DNA from: Chloroflexota bacterium
Lineage (GTDB): Bacteria; Chloroflexota; Limnocylindria; P2-11E
Direction: 5' to 3'
Assembly (NCBI GenBank): GCA_005883625.1
Contig: VBDU01000093.1
Span: 1 to 50,065, forward strand
Length of the DNA stretch: 50,065 nt
Below the pieces are notes generated by a model, which was not told the DNA's origin, ran no database searches, and was given only the letters and a program-made list of their open reading frames with translations. Shown in pieces: positions 16,694 to 24,639 of this stretch. The position numbers were made by a program, and so were the translations under genes. Each line of letters starts with the position of its first letter. Position 1 is the stretch's first letter.

Positions 16694-18043
16694 ATGGTCC
16701 GCATGCGCGGTGTGGTGCGCGCGCTCGCCCTCGTCGCGTTGGCGCTGCCGCTCGCCGGCGCCGTCGCCGCCGCCGTGGAAGGCCCGGCGCCCGTCCTCGT
16801 CGGCCGGATCAACGGGGTCATCAACCCCATCACCGCGCGCTACGTCGACCGCATCGTCGACGAGGGCGAATCCAGGCACGCCGCGGCGATCGTGTTCGTG
16901 ATCGATACGCCGGGCGGTCTCATCGACTCGACGTACAAGATCACCGGACGCTTCCTGAACGCACGCGTGCCGATCGTGACCTTCGTGGCGCCGCCGGGCG
17001 CCCGCGCGGCGTCCGCGGGCACGTTCATCACGATGGCGGGGCACGTCGCGGCGATGGCGCCGACGACCAACATCGGCGCGGCCCACCCCGTCGACTCGAA
17101 CGGCTCCGACATCCAGGGCGATCTCCGCCTGAAGGCCGAGAACGACGCCGTCGCGCACATTACGAACATCGCGCTCGCCCGCGGGCGGAACGTCCAATGG
17201 GCCGAGGATGCGGTTCGCAAGAGCGTGAGCGTGCGCGACGATGAGGCCCTCAAGCTCGGCGTCATCGATCTTCAGGCGGCCGACGTACCTGATCTCATGG
17301 CGAAGATCGACGGCCGGCAGGTGACGCTCCAGGGCGGGTCGATGCGGCTCGCCACGAAGGGCGCGCCGCTCGACGAGGATGGGCTCAATCCGTTCGAGAC
17401 GCTGCTCCATTTCATCGTGGACCCCCAGATCGCGGTCCTGCTCTTCACCCTGGGCACGTACGGGCTCATCTTCGAGCTTTCGAACCCGGGCCTCATCTTC
17501 CCCGGGATCATCGGCGTGATCGCGATCGTTCTCGCCCTCTTCGCGTTCGGAACGCTCGACGCGAACGGAGCGGGCCTCGCGCTCATGGTCTTCGCGATCC
17601 TCCTGTTCGTGCTCGAGATCAAGGTGCCGGCGCACGGCATCCTCACCGCGGGCGGCATCGCCGCGATCGCGGTCGGCACGATCATCCTGTTCCCGCCGCT
17701 GCGGCCGACCTTCCCGGGATTCCGCTACACCGTCGCCCCGCTGATCGTCGTGTTCGTCGTCGGCCTGAGCGCCGGCTTCTTCCTCTTCCTCGTGAGCGCC
17801 GCCAGACGCCTGCTTCAGCTTCCTCTGGCGACCGGCTCGTCGCTGCTGCTCGGCGCGGTCGGCGTCGCCAAGAGCGACATCGCGCCGCGCGGGATCGCCC
17901 ACGTCGCGGACGAGGACTGGACCGTGATCAGCGAGGGCGGCGGGACCATACCGAGCGGGAGCGCGGTGCGCGTGAAGCGCGTCGACGGCGTGCGGCTTAT
18001 CGTCGAACCGGCGCACAGCGCCGAGGGGAGGGGAACGTCCTAA
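16694..18043 (+). CDS. nfeD: NfeD long-form membrane serine protease (ClpP-like)
   Basis: A 449-residue NfeD1b protein. It has a signal sequence (about 1-30), a ClpP-class serine protease domain with FVAPPGARAASAGTFITMAGH (nucleophile Ser) and IGAAHPV, a four-helix membrane region (about 240-370) and a C-terminal OB domain (GVAKSDIAPRGIAHVADEDW). In related archaea the enzyme cleaves the partner stomatin; the partner slipin gene starts at the base after its stop codon. The pair is thought to act on membrane microdomains or protein quality control. ATG at 16694 chosen over an in-frame upstream ATG overlapping the previous gene. Confidence 0.93.
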   Translation: MVRMRGVVRALALVALALPLAGAVAAAVEGPAPVLVGRINGVINPITARYVDRIVDEGESRHAAAIVFVIDTPGGLIDSTYKITGRFLNARVPIVTFVAPPGARAASAGTFITMAGHVAAMAPTTNIGAAHPVDSNGSDIQGDLRLKAENDAVAHITNIALARGRNVQWAEDAVRKSVSVRDDEALKLGVIDLQAADVPDLMAKIDGRQVTLQGGSMRLATKGAPLDEDGLNPFETLLHFIVDPQIAVLLFTLGTYGLIFELSNPGLIFPGIIGVIAIVLALFAFGTLDANGAGLALMVFAILLFVLEIKVPAHGILTAGGIAAIAVGTIILFPPLRPTFPGFRYTVAPLIVVFVVGLSAGFFLFLVSAARRLLQLPLATGSSLLLGAVGVAKSDIAPRGIAHVADEDWTVISEGGGTIPSGSAVRVKRVDGVRLIVEPAHSAEGRGTS

Positions 18044-18919
18044 GTGGAAGGTCTAGTCACCCTGATCGTCGTCCTGATCATCGCGATTTTCGTCCTGCGG
18101 TCGATCGTGCATATCGTGCCCGAGTATCAACGCCTGGTGGTCTTCTCGTTCGGCAAGTTCCAGGGGATTCGCGGTCCAGGTCTCGTGCTCCTGCTCCCGC
18201 CGCCGATCCAGTTTGTCGCGCAGAGAGTGGACCTGCGCGAGTTCTTCGTGGAGATCCCGCAGCAGACCTGCATCACGAAGGACAACGCGCCCATCTCGAT
18301 CGACTTCCTGATCTACCAGAAGGTCCTCGAACCGAGGGATTCGTTCCTGAACATCCAGAATTTCCGGACGGCCATCCAGGGCATCGCGACGACGACGCTC
18401 CGCGCCGTCATCGGCAACATCCTTCTCGACGATGTCCTCGCCAAGCGCGAGCAGATCAACGAGGACCTCCGGGTGAAGCTCGACGAGATCACGCATCGCT
18501 GGGGCGTGAAGGTGACGAACGTCGAGATCAAGGAGCTGACTCCGCCGCGTGACGTGCAGGAGGCGATGAACCGCCAGCTGACCGCCGAGCGCACGCGACG
18601 CGCGGTGGTCACCGAGGCCGAAGGCAAGAAGACCTCGGCCATTCTCGTCGCCGACGGCGCGAAGCAGGCGGCGATCCTCGAGGCCGAAGGTGCTCGCCAG
18701 GCCGCGATCCTCCGCGCCGAAGGGTTCGCGCTAGCCATCTCGAAGATCAACGAGTCGGCGATGGTCGCCAGCGGCAACACGATGACCCTCCAGTACCTGG
18801 ACGCCCTCAAGCAGCTCGGCGCGTCGCCCTCCACGAAATTCATCATCCCGACGGAGTTCGCGGCGCTCGCCGCCCCGCTCGCTGTCCTGGTCCGAGGCGA
18901 CGGCGAGCAGAAGAAATAG
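18044..18919 (+). CDS. Slipin/stomatin-like SPFH-domain protein
   Basis: A 291-residue membrane protein with an N-terminal helix (about 3-23), an SPFH domain (YQRLVVFSFGKFQGIRGPGL, then VDLREFF) and an alanine/glutamate-rich coiled coil with repeats of the type AILEAEGARQAAILRAEG. Typical p-stomatin partner of NfeD, expected to form large oligomeric rings at the membrane. GTG start directly follows the nfeD TAA with no gap, so translation is coupled. The end of the gene shows a small direct repeat of AAGAAATAGG around the stop. Confidence 0.93.
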   Translation: MEGLVTLIVVLIIAIFVLRSIVHIVPEYQRLVVFSFGKFQGIRGPGLVLLLPPPIQFVAQRVDLREFFVEIPQQTCITKDNAPISIDFLIYQKVLEPRDSFLNIQNFRTAIQGIATTTLRAVIGNILLDDVLAKREQINEDLRVKLDEITHRWGVKVTNVEIKELTPPRDVQEAMNRQLTAERTRRAVVTEAEGKKTSAILVADGAKQAAILEAEGARQAAILRAEGFALAISKINESAMVASGNTMTLQYLDALKQLGASPSTKFIIPTEFAALAAPLAVLVRGDGEQKK

Positions 18920-19038
18920 GTAAGAAATAGGCTTCCTGCGCGACATAAGCAGGGTCGGTACCGTTTAGGTATCAGAGGGGGCCTAGCGCCCGCCCGCCCC
19001 GGACGGGGCCGATCTCAGACAAAGAGAAAGGTGTGCAC

Positions 19039-21111
19039 ATGCGACGGATCTCGACCGCGATCACCGCGGCTGCGCTCGCCCTGAGCATGACCCTGGGCTT
19101 GACCGGGCAACCGGCCCAGGCCGCCGTTGGCTTCGACTCCTCGTACCAGTTCGAAAGCGCCTTCCTGGTGCTCAAGCCGGGCGACACGGGGACATTCGCC
19201 GTGTTCTTCGCGAACACCGGCTCGACCGCCTGGGTGGTCGGCTCGCCGACCCAGGTGAACCTCGCGATCTGCGCACCCGACAAGGTGACCTGCAACACCA
19301 CCTCGCCAAACGCGGCATTCGCGAGCGCGTGGCTCTCGACGACGGCGTACGCGACGTCGACAAAGTCCGTCGTCTCGCCGGGCGACTTCTCGCCGTTCAG
19401 CTACACGGTCAAGGTGCCCGCCTTCCAGCAGCTCGGGACGTACCGGTTCAACGGAGACCTCGTCCTCGGCAGCACCGGTGAGCGGATCCACCCGGAGGGC
19501 TACTACCAGGACGCGACGATCAGCACGCCGCCGGTCGCTCTCGGCATCACGCCCGCATACAGCGTGGCCGAGGACAACGAGGTCTCGACCACCGTGCCCG
19601 GCAACGGCCAGCACACCTACACGGTCACGACCAGCCTCAGCGGCACGATGACCTTCGCGACCATCGAGGGCGCGAACGTCGTCCAGAACTCGGACGGCAC
19701 GTACAGCTTCTGCGACAAGAACCAGGACAAGAAGGCCGACGGGGTGGGCGCGAGCGGCGTCCTCATCACCGGGTTCAACGGCACGTCGGTCCCGCCGAGC
19801 ACCGTCCTCATCAACCAGGCGATCCCGTCGAGCGGGACGATGACGGTGACTATCGACTCGGCGACCAAGAACCAGCGCGCGCGCCTCGTCGCGTGGCAGG
19901 ACAAGAACCAGAACTCACAGATCGACCTCACCACGCAGAGCTCGGACAACACGTGCAACACGTTCCAGGCCTACGATGTCGCGAACGATGGGCTGCTCGC
20001 GGTCTCCGGCTTGAAGTACTACTTCCCGGCGAAGGGGCAGTTCGGCGCGCAGTTCCCGGACGGCTCCGGGAACTCGCAGTGCGTCCAGATCAACAACACA
20101 CAGGTGACCCTCGATGTCTTCAAAGCCAACCTCACCCCGGCCCCCGACGGGATCAGCGGCGGGTCGACCGTCAAGACCAACTACGACCCGAACCCGAGCG
20201 GATTCTCGAACTTCAACATCTGCCAGAGCGTCGGTTTCCAGGCGCCGAGCAACGTGAGCGCCGCGGTCGGCAACTTTGACAACGGATCGGTCGCCGAGGA
20301 CGTTCGCATAACGTTCACCGCGCCGAGCGCGAACCAGAACCAGGCGTACAACATCCAGCGCGCCTCGCTCGGCTCGACCACGACCGCGAGCTCCGCTAAC
20401 TGCAACCTCAACTCGGCGGCTCCAGCCACCACGGACTCCTCCGGCACGCCGGCGGGCACGTCCTTCGCGACGATCGGTTCCGTGACCGTCCAGCCGAACC
20501 AGAGCGGCACGTTCACGAACTTCGACCTCGCCAACGGCGGCTACTGCTATCGGGTCACCGTTCAGAACCCCAGCCTTGGCCTGGTCAGCTTCTCGAACTA
20601 CGTGCCGGTGACCGTCACAGGGATGGCGCCGCCGCCGACGAACCTGACCTCGACCTCGTCCGTGCTGACTTCATCGGGAGGCTTCGCGAACACGCTCGAC
20701 CCCGGTGACAAGATCGAGATCATCTTCAACGACGCCGGCTGCGGCTCAGCCTGTGGCGTCTCGGTCGCCGCGAACGCGACGATCCGCGTGACTGACAGTG
20801 ACTGCGGCACGTGGACCAACAACGGCGCTCCGACGCAAGGCGCCGGCTGCACGGGCGGCAACACCAATACCGTCGCCGACATCGTCTGCGGGACGAACGC
20901 GACCTGCACGACGACCGCGTTCAACAACCAGCCCAACGCCGACCTGATCATCACGATCACGAGCGCACCGACGATCGTGTCCGCCGGCACGGTGGCAAAT
21001 GCCCAGTTCCCGGTCCGGATCACGGATAGTCAGGGCATCACCGACCTGAGCGGCAACGTCTGGAATGTCAGCGGCTCCGGAGATCAGCTCTTCGGCCCAC
21101 AAGGCCAGTAG
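19039..21111 (+). CDS. Large secreted surface protein, S-layer or appendage candidate
   Basis: A 690-residue exported protein. The signal peptide ends around QPAQA (about 28). Residues about 30-170 form an Ig-like NBR1/FW-type domain (LKPGDTGTFAVFFANTGSTAWV, then SPGDFSPFSYTVKVPA, LGTYRFNGDL) similar to that in the 12437-13726 glycosidase. Two loops, DKNQDKKAD and DKNQNSQID, look like calcium-binding DxNxDxxxD sites. The rest is Ser/Thr/Asn-rich beta-sandwich repeats. The ATG at 19039 has AAAGG seven bases upstream. It stands alone and ends at a very strong terminator, as expected for an abundant protein. The S-layer role is inference. Confidence 0.75.
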   Translation: MRRISTAITAAALALSMTLGLTGQPAQAAVGFDSSYQFESAFLVLKPGDTGTFAVFFANTGSTAWVVGSPTQVNLAICAPDKVTCNTTSPNAAFASAWLSTTAYATSTKSVVSPGDFSPFSYTVKVPAFQQLGTYRFNGDLVLGSTGERIHPEGYYQDATISTPPVALGITPAYSVAEDNEVSTTVPGNGQHTYTVTTSLSGTMTFATIEGANVVQNSDGTYSFCDKNQDKKADGVGASGVLITGFNGTSVPPSTVLINQAIPSSGTMTVTIDSATKNQRARLVAWQDKNQNSQIDLTTQSSDNTCNTFQAYDVANDGLLAVSGLKYYFPAKGQFGAQFPDGSGNSQCVQINNTQVTLDVFKANLTPAPDGISGGSTVKTNYDPNPSGFSNFNICQSVGFQAPSNVSAAVGNFDNGSVAEDVRITFTAPSANQNQAYNIQRASLGSTTTASSANCNLNSAAPATTDSSGTPAGTSFATIGSVTVQPNQSGTFTNFDLANGGYCYRVTVQNPSLGLVSFSNYVPVTVTGMAPPPTNLTSTSSVLTSSGGFANTLDPGDKIEIIFNDAGCGSACGVSVAANATIRVTDSDCGTWTNNGAPTQGAGCTGGNTNTVADIVCGTNATCTTTAFNNQPNADLIITITSAPTIVSAGTVANAQFPVRITDSQGITDLSGNVWNVSGSGDQLFGPQGQ

Positions 21112-21135
21112 TCTTCGCGCTAGCCGGCGAATGCT

Positions 21136-21172
21136 GAGACCGGGGCCCTCGTGAGGGCCCCGGTCTCGTTTT
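21136..21172 (+). terminator. Strong intrinsic terminator after the surface protein gene
   Basis: Perfect 15-bp inverted repeat (21136-21150 with 21153-21167) followed by GTTTT. It starts 24 bases after the stop of the surface protein gene. Confidence 0.92.
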
Positions 21173-21197
21173 GCCGACGAAGAAGGCTTCGGGTGCC

Positions 21198-21425
21198 CTA
21201 GCGGCGGAAGAGGCGCCGCCACGCGCGGCCAGGGGGCGTGACGGCCGCCTCCTCCGGCGGCGCCGGCACGGCCATGGGGGCCGGGCGTGGACGCGCACGG
21301 AACGGCGAGTACACGCGCGGTGGCACCCGCCTGGCGGCGGATGCCACCGGCACGTGGCGTGATGGGGAAGGGGGAACGTTTTCGGTCGGGCGAGCCCGTA
21401 GGGTGAGCGCGGATGCAGCGGCCAT
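21198..21425 (-). CDS. SOS-controlled 75-residue basic Pro/Arg-rich protein, unknown family
   Basis: A 75-residue frame starting at ATG 21425 (minus strand), with GAGGT five bases upstream. In the second half nearly every codon ends in G or C, which suggests real coding. The peptide is rich in Pro, Ala and Arg (PSPSRHVPVASAARRVPPRV and so on) and ends in the aromatic-basic motif RAWRRLFRR. No membrane segment, no cysteine, no family recognised. Its promoter carries two LexA boxes (see separate entries), so it should be DNA-damage induced. Small SOS proteins in other phyla block division (SulA, YneA) or assist mutagenic repair; this one resembles none of them. Confidence 0.6.
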   Translation of the reverse strand: MAAASALTLRARPTENVPPSPSRHVPVASAARRVPPRVYSPFRARPRPAPMAVPAPPEEAAVTPPGRAWRRLFRR

Positions 21426-21461
21426 GGAGCACCTCGTTGTGGTCTTCTCTGGCGCCCGTTG

Positions 21462-21473
21462 GAACGGACGTTC
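21462..21473. promoter_or_regulatory. LexA (SOS) box 2
   Basis: GAACGGACGTTC, a second GAAC-N4-GTTC match 22 bases from box 1 (about two helical turns, same face). It covers the predicted minus-strand transcription start. Confidence 0.8.
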
Positions 21474-21477
21474 GGGC

Positions 21478-21505
21478 ATGATAGAACGAATGTTCTGGCT
21501 GTCAA
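21478..21505 (-). promoter_or_regulatory. LexA-controlled sigma-70-type promoter (minus strand)
   Basis: On the minus strand: TTGACA (21505-21500), a 16-base spacer and TATCAT (21483-21478). The spacer contains a complete LexA box. Transcription would start near 21471, giving a 5' leader of roughly 46 bases to the ATG at 21425. Confidence 0.75.
21484..21495. promoter_or_regulatory. LexA (SOS) box 1
   Basis: GAACGAATGTTC, a match to GAAC-N4-GTTC, the LexA motif of Firmicutes, Actinomycetota and Chloroflexota. It sits between the -35 and -10 boxes of the minus-strand promoter and 20 bases upstream of the plus-strand ligase-like gene. Confidence 0.8.
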
Positions 21506-21515
21506 GGGCCGCACT

Positions 21516-22133
21516 ATGAGGCTGGTAGTGCGGGATGTGACGACGCTCCTCGGAGCCGACCTGGCACCGCAACGACCACGCTTCGTCCGCGAGCGCGCGG
21601 AACCGGAGCGCCACATCCTGGAGCCGGAGTGGGTGGGAACGCGCGCCCTCGTACGTGTCGGGCACTCGGGCGGGCCCCGCTTCCGCGGGTACGGTGGCGA
21701 GCTCGACGCCCCGCGCGAGCTGTACGACGCGATCGTCGCCGACGCGCGGTGCGACAGCGCGATCATCGACGGCGTGCTGGTCGACGACTGGCGCGACGAG
21801 ACGGACCTCGAGATGGACGAGCAGGGCAATGCGTTCACGCGAGCGCCCGGAGGGCGGCGCATCTTCGCCGCGTTCGATCTCCTCGAGGTCGACGGCGAGC
21901 CGCTCCTCGAGATCCCGCTCCTCGAGCGACGGCGTCACCTCGAGGGCGTCCTCGCGCAGTCCCGGAATGTCCGCCTCACGCCGTACGTGACCCGCGGGCT
22001 GCGCTCGTGGCGCGAGACATTCGTGGCGCAGGGTTTCCGGCGCGTCGTGCTGAAGAACTGGAATAGCGTCTACGCGCCCGGCCGGACGAACGATGATTGG
22101 CTCGTCGTCGACAAGATCAAGGCAACGCCATGA
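21516..22133 (+). CDS. ATP-dependent DNA ligase-like protein lacking the catalytic lysine
   Basis: A 205-residue protein that follows the adenylation domain of LigD/LigC-type ligases. Motif by motif: EVKWDG becomes EPEWVG (Lys nucleophile to Glu, Asp to Val); the DGE of motif III becomes DGV; IFAAFDLLEVDG with PLLERRRHL (motif IIIa) is intact; EGIVAKR becomes RRVVLKN; and YAPGRTNDDWL with a final Lys-rich strand (motif V) is kept. So the fold is retained but AMP transfer should be impossible. No OB domain. ATG 21516 lies 20 bases after a LexA box, and the gene runs into gdhA with a 13-base gap. Likely a non-catalytic DNA-end or nick-binding factor (inference). Confidence 0.7.
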   Translation: MRLVVRDVTTLLGADLAPQRPRFVRERAEPERHILEPEWVGTRALVRVGHSGGPRFRGYGGELDAPRELYDAIVADARCDSAIIDGVLVDDWRDETDLEMDEQGNAFTRAPGGRRIFAAFDLLEVDGEPLLEIPLLERRRHLEGVLAQSRNVRLTPYVTRGLRSWRETFVAQGFRRVVLKNWNSVYAPGRTNDDWLVVDKIKATP

Positions 22134-22146
22134 GACGGAGGATTTC

Positions 22147-23418
22147 GTGAAGAGCGCCGCAGTCATCGATCACACGCAGCGGGATTCGTGGGAGGTCGCG
22201 CTCGAACAGTTCAACATCGCGGCGGAGAAGCTCCATCTCGATCCCAACATGCGCGCGATCCTCGCGACGTGCCAGCGCGAGCTGACCGTGCACTTCCCCG
22301 TCCGCATGGCCGACGGTGTCGTAAAGGTGTTCACCGGATACCGCATCCAGCACAACACAACGCGCGGGCCCGGGAAGGGCGGGATCCGCTACCACCCCTC
22401 GGTGACGCTGGGCGAGGTGAAGGCGCTCGCCATGTGGATGACCTGGAAGTGCGCCGTCGTCGGGATCCCCTACGGTGGCGCGAAGGGCGGCGTCGTCTGC
22501 GACCCGAAGATGATGAGCGCGCAGCAGCTCGAGACCCTCACGCGCCGCTACACGACCGAGATCGAGCTCCTCATCGGCCCGGACCGCGACATCCCCGCGC
22601 CGGACGTGAACACGAACGCGCAGACGATGGCGTGGATCATGGACACGTACTCGATGCACCACGGATTCACGGCGCTCGCCGTTGTGACCGGGAAACCGCT
22701 TTCCATCGGCGGGAGCGAAGGACGGAACGAGGCGACGGCGCGCGGCGCCGTGTACACGATCATCGAGGCGGCCAAGCACCTCGGGATGGACCTCGAGGGG
22801 GCGCGCGTCGTCGTGCAAGGCTTCGGGAACGCCGGCAGCTTCTCCGCGAAGCTGATGGCGGAGCTCGGCGCCACGATCGTCGGCCTGTCGGACACGAGCG
22901 GGGCGATCACGAGCGCGAAAGGCCTCGACCCGAATCGCGTCGAGGCATACAAGCGCGAGACGGGATCGGTCTCCGGGTTCCCGGGCGCCGAGCGCATCTC
23001 CAACGCCGAGCTCCTTGAGCTGGACTGCGACATCCTCATCCCCGCGGCGATCGAGAACCAGATCGGCGAGCACAACGCGCCGCGCATCAAGGCGCGGATC
23101 CTCGCCGAGGCCGCGAACGGCCCGACCAGCCCCGAGGCGGACCGCATCCTCAACGACAAGGGCGTCTTCCTCATCCCGGACATCCTCTGCAACGCAGGAG
23201 GCGTCACCGTCAGCTACTTCGAGTGGGTCCAGGACCTCCAGAACCTCTTCTGGCGCGAAGCGACGATCAACGCCCGCCTCAAAGAGGTCATGGTGAAGTC
23301 GTTCAACGACGTCCTCGAGATGTCGAAGAAGCACAAGGTCGACATGCGCACCGCCGCGTACATGGTCGCGGTCGGGCGCGTCGCCGAGGCCACGCTCACG
23401 CGCGGCATCTACCCGTGA
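22147..23418 (+). CDS. gdhA: Glutamate dehydrogenase (Glu/Leu/Phe/Val family)
   Basis: Interconverts glutamate and 2-oxoglutarate plus ammonia. 423 residues, the hexameric-type length. Substrate-binding and catalytic blocks are GKGGIRYHP and IPYGGAKGGV (catalytic Lys113), then DVNTNAQTMAW, and the nucleotide-binding VVQGFGNAGSFSA. GTG 22147 is chosen because GGAGG (22137-22141) lies five bases upstream. The gene is only 13 bases after the ligase-like gene, so some transcription could be SOS-linked, although its own promoter is likely. Confidence 0.95.
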   Translation: MKSAAVIDHTQRDSWEVALEQFNIAAEKLHLDPNMRAILATCQRELTVHFPVRMADGVVKVFTGYRIQHNTTRGPGKGGIRYHPSVTLGEVKALAMWMTWKCAVVGIPYGGAKGGVVCDPKMMSAQQLETLTRRYTTEIELLIGPDRDIPAPDVNTNAQTMAWIMDTYSMHHGFTALAVVTGKPLSIGGSEGRNEATARGAVYTIIEAAKHLGMDLEGARVVVQGFGNAGSFSAKLMAELGATIVGLSDTSGAITSAKGLDPNRVEAYKRETGSVSGFPGAERISNAELLELDCDILIPAAIENQIGEHNAPRIKARILAEAANGPTSPEADRILNDKGVFLIPDILCNAGGVTVSYFEWVQDLQNLFWREATINARLKEVMVKSFNDVLEMSKKHKVDMRTAAYMVAVGRVAEATLTRGIYP

Positions 23419-23431
23419 CGCGAGCCGGTGC

Positions 23432-24601
23432 CTAGCGGAACGACACCGCCGCGACGAGCTGCTCACCGGCCATCGGCACCGCCGCGGTGCGGCCGCCGGC
23501 GAGGTCGACCGCCACGGCGCTCCCTCCCGAGTCCGTGCTGAGCACCGCGATCTGACCGTCGACGGCGACGACGAGGCCGGTCGCCGCCGGTAGGCCTCGC
23601 GCCACGACCCGATGCGCGCCGCCGGCCGCGGGCCAGACCTCGAGGCGGTCGGCGACCGAGACGACGATCTCGCCGGCGCCCGGGCGCCAGCGCGCGAACG
23701 CGATCCGCTCGCCGGGGTCCGCTCCGAGCTCACGATGGTCGCTGTATGAGGCGATCGACCAGACGCGCACGACCGCGCCGTTCACCACGCCGAGCACGGC
23801 GCTCCCGCTCGCGCGTACCGTCGCGACGGGGAGACCAGGCTCGATCGGCACCCGCGCGCTGAGGATGGCGTCCTCGCCGACGACGGCCCACGCCGCAGCG
23901 GAGCCGTCGGCGCTCACGATGCAGGCGCCGGCGAGGTGCGAGTCGCGATCCCAGCCCACCGGAACGAAGCGACCGCCGTCGTTGAGCCGGGAGACCTCGT
24001 GGATGACGCGCGTCGCCGCGTCGAGGATCCGGAGCGCCGAGAAGATCCCGACGCTGTCGCCGGTCCCGGGGCGCCCGCTCGACTCGACCGACACGAGGAG
24101 CCCGGTGCGGTCGCTCGACCACGCCGCGCCGGTGCCGCGCTCGGTCTCGAGGAGCGAGGTGAGCGGCGTCTCCTCTTCGGGCGCCGCCACGTCGAGGACG
24201 CGGAGGTCGCGGGCGTCGTCGCCGACCCAGTAGGCGACGCGTCGCCCCGTGGCCGAGACGGCCCCGACGAACCCGCGGCTGTGCAGTGCCCCTGCCGCGC
24301 CGACCGCCGTCTCGCGGCGGAGCGTGGGCGTGGACCCCGTGATGGCCACGAAACCACGCGCGTCGCTCAGGACCGTGGAGCCCGCCGGAGCGGGCGCGGT
24401 GGTCGGCCGAGCCCGCGGCAGGCTCGGGATGGGCAGCGCCTCTCCCGGCACGACGGAGCCAACCGCCAACGTCGCGAGCAGACCGCTCAGCGCGAGGACG
24501 CCGAGCCAGAAGAACCAGGGCGGCGCGTTCCGACGCACGCCCTCGTGTGCGGCAGGTGCGGTGCCAGGCGTACGCTCACCGTGACGCGTCGTGGGTGACA
24601 C
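23432..24601 (-). CDS. Membrane-anchored beta-propeller protein
   Basis: A 389-residue protein with a single transmembrane helix (about 30-50) after a short cytoplasmic N-terminus, a Pro/Ala linker, then repeated beta-blade sequences (WSSDRTGLLVSV, WDRDSHLAGACIVSADGSAAAW, FARWRPGAGEIVVSV) like those of TolB/WD40-type propellers. Extracytoplasmic by topology. It has no catalytic motif and probably binds a partner or ligand. GTG start. It is divergent from dinG, with 38 bases between the two start codons. Confidence 0.7.
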   Translation of the reverse strand: MSPTTRHGERTPGTAPAAHEGVRRNAPPWFFWLGVLALSGLLATLAVGSVVPGEALPIPSLPRARPTTAPAPAGSTVLSDARGFVAITGSTPTLRRETAVGAAGALHSRGFVGAVSATGRRVAYWVGDDARDLRVLDVAAPEEETPLTSLLETERGTGAAWSSDRTGLLVSVESSGRPGTGDSVGIFSALRILDAATRVIHEVSRLNDGGRFVPVGWDRDSHLAGACIVSADGSAAAWAVVGEDAILSARVPIEPGLPVATVRASGSAVLGVVNGAVVRVWSIASYSDHRELGADPGERIAFARWRPGAGEIVVSVADRLEVWPAAGGAHRVVARGLPAATGLVVAVDGQIAVLSTDSGGSAVAVDLAGGRTAAVPMAGEQLVAAVSFR

Positions 24602-24639
24602 GACGACCGACCGCCTGCTCGGCGGCTAGATCGAGGCGC

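Noticed and set aside
21136..21172. Terminator also serving the minus-strand SOS gene
   Set aside because: The minus-strand exit of the hairpin has no T run (it reads AGCATTCG), so only plus-strand termination is supported.
22117..23733. Long minus-strand frame (538 codons) opposite gdhA
   Set aside because: It is Arg/Asp/Ala-rich shadow coding opposite a clear glutamate dehydrogenase; no family motif and no start signals.
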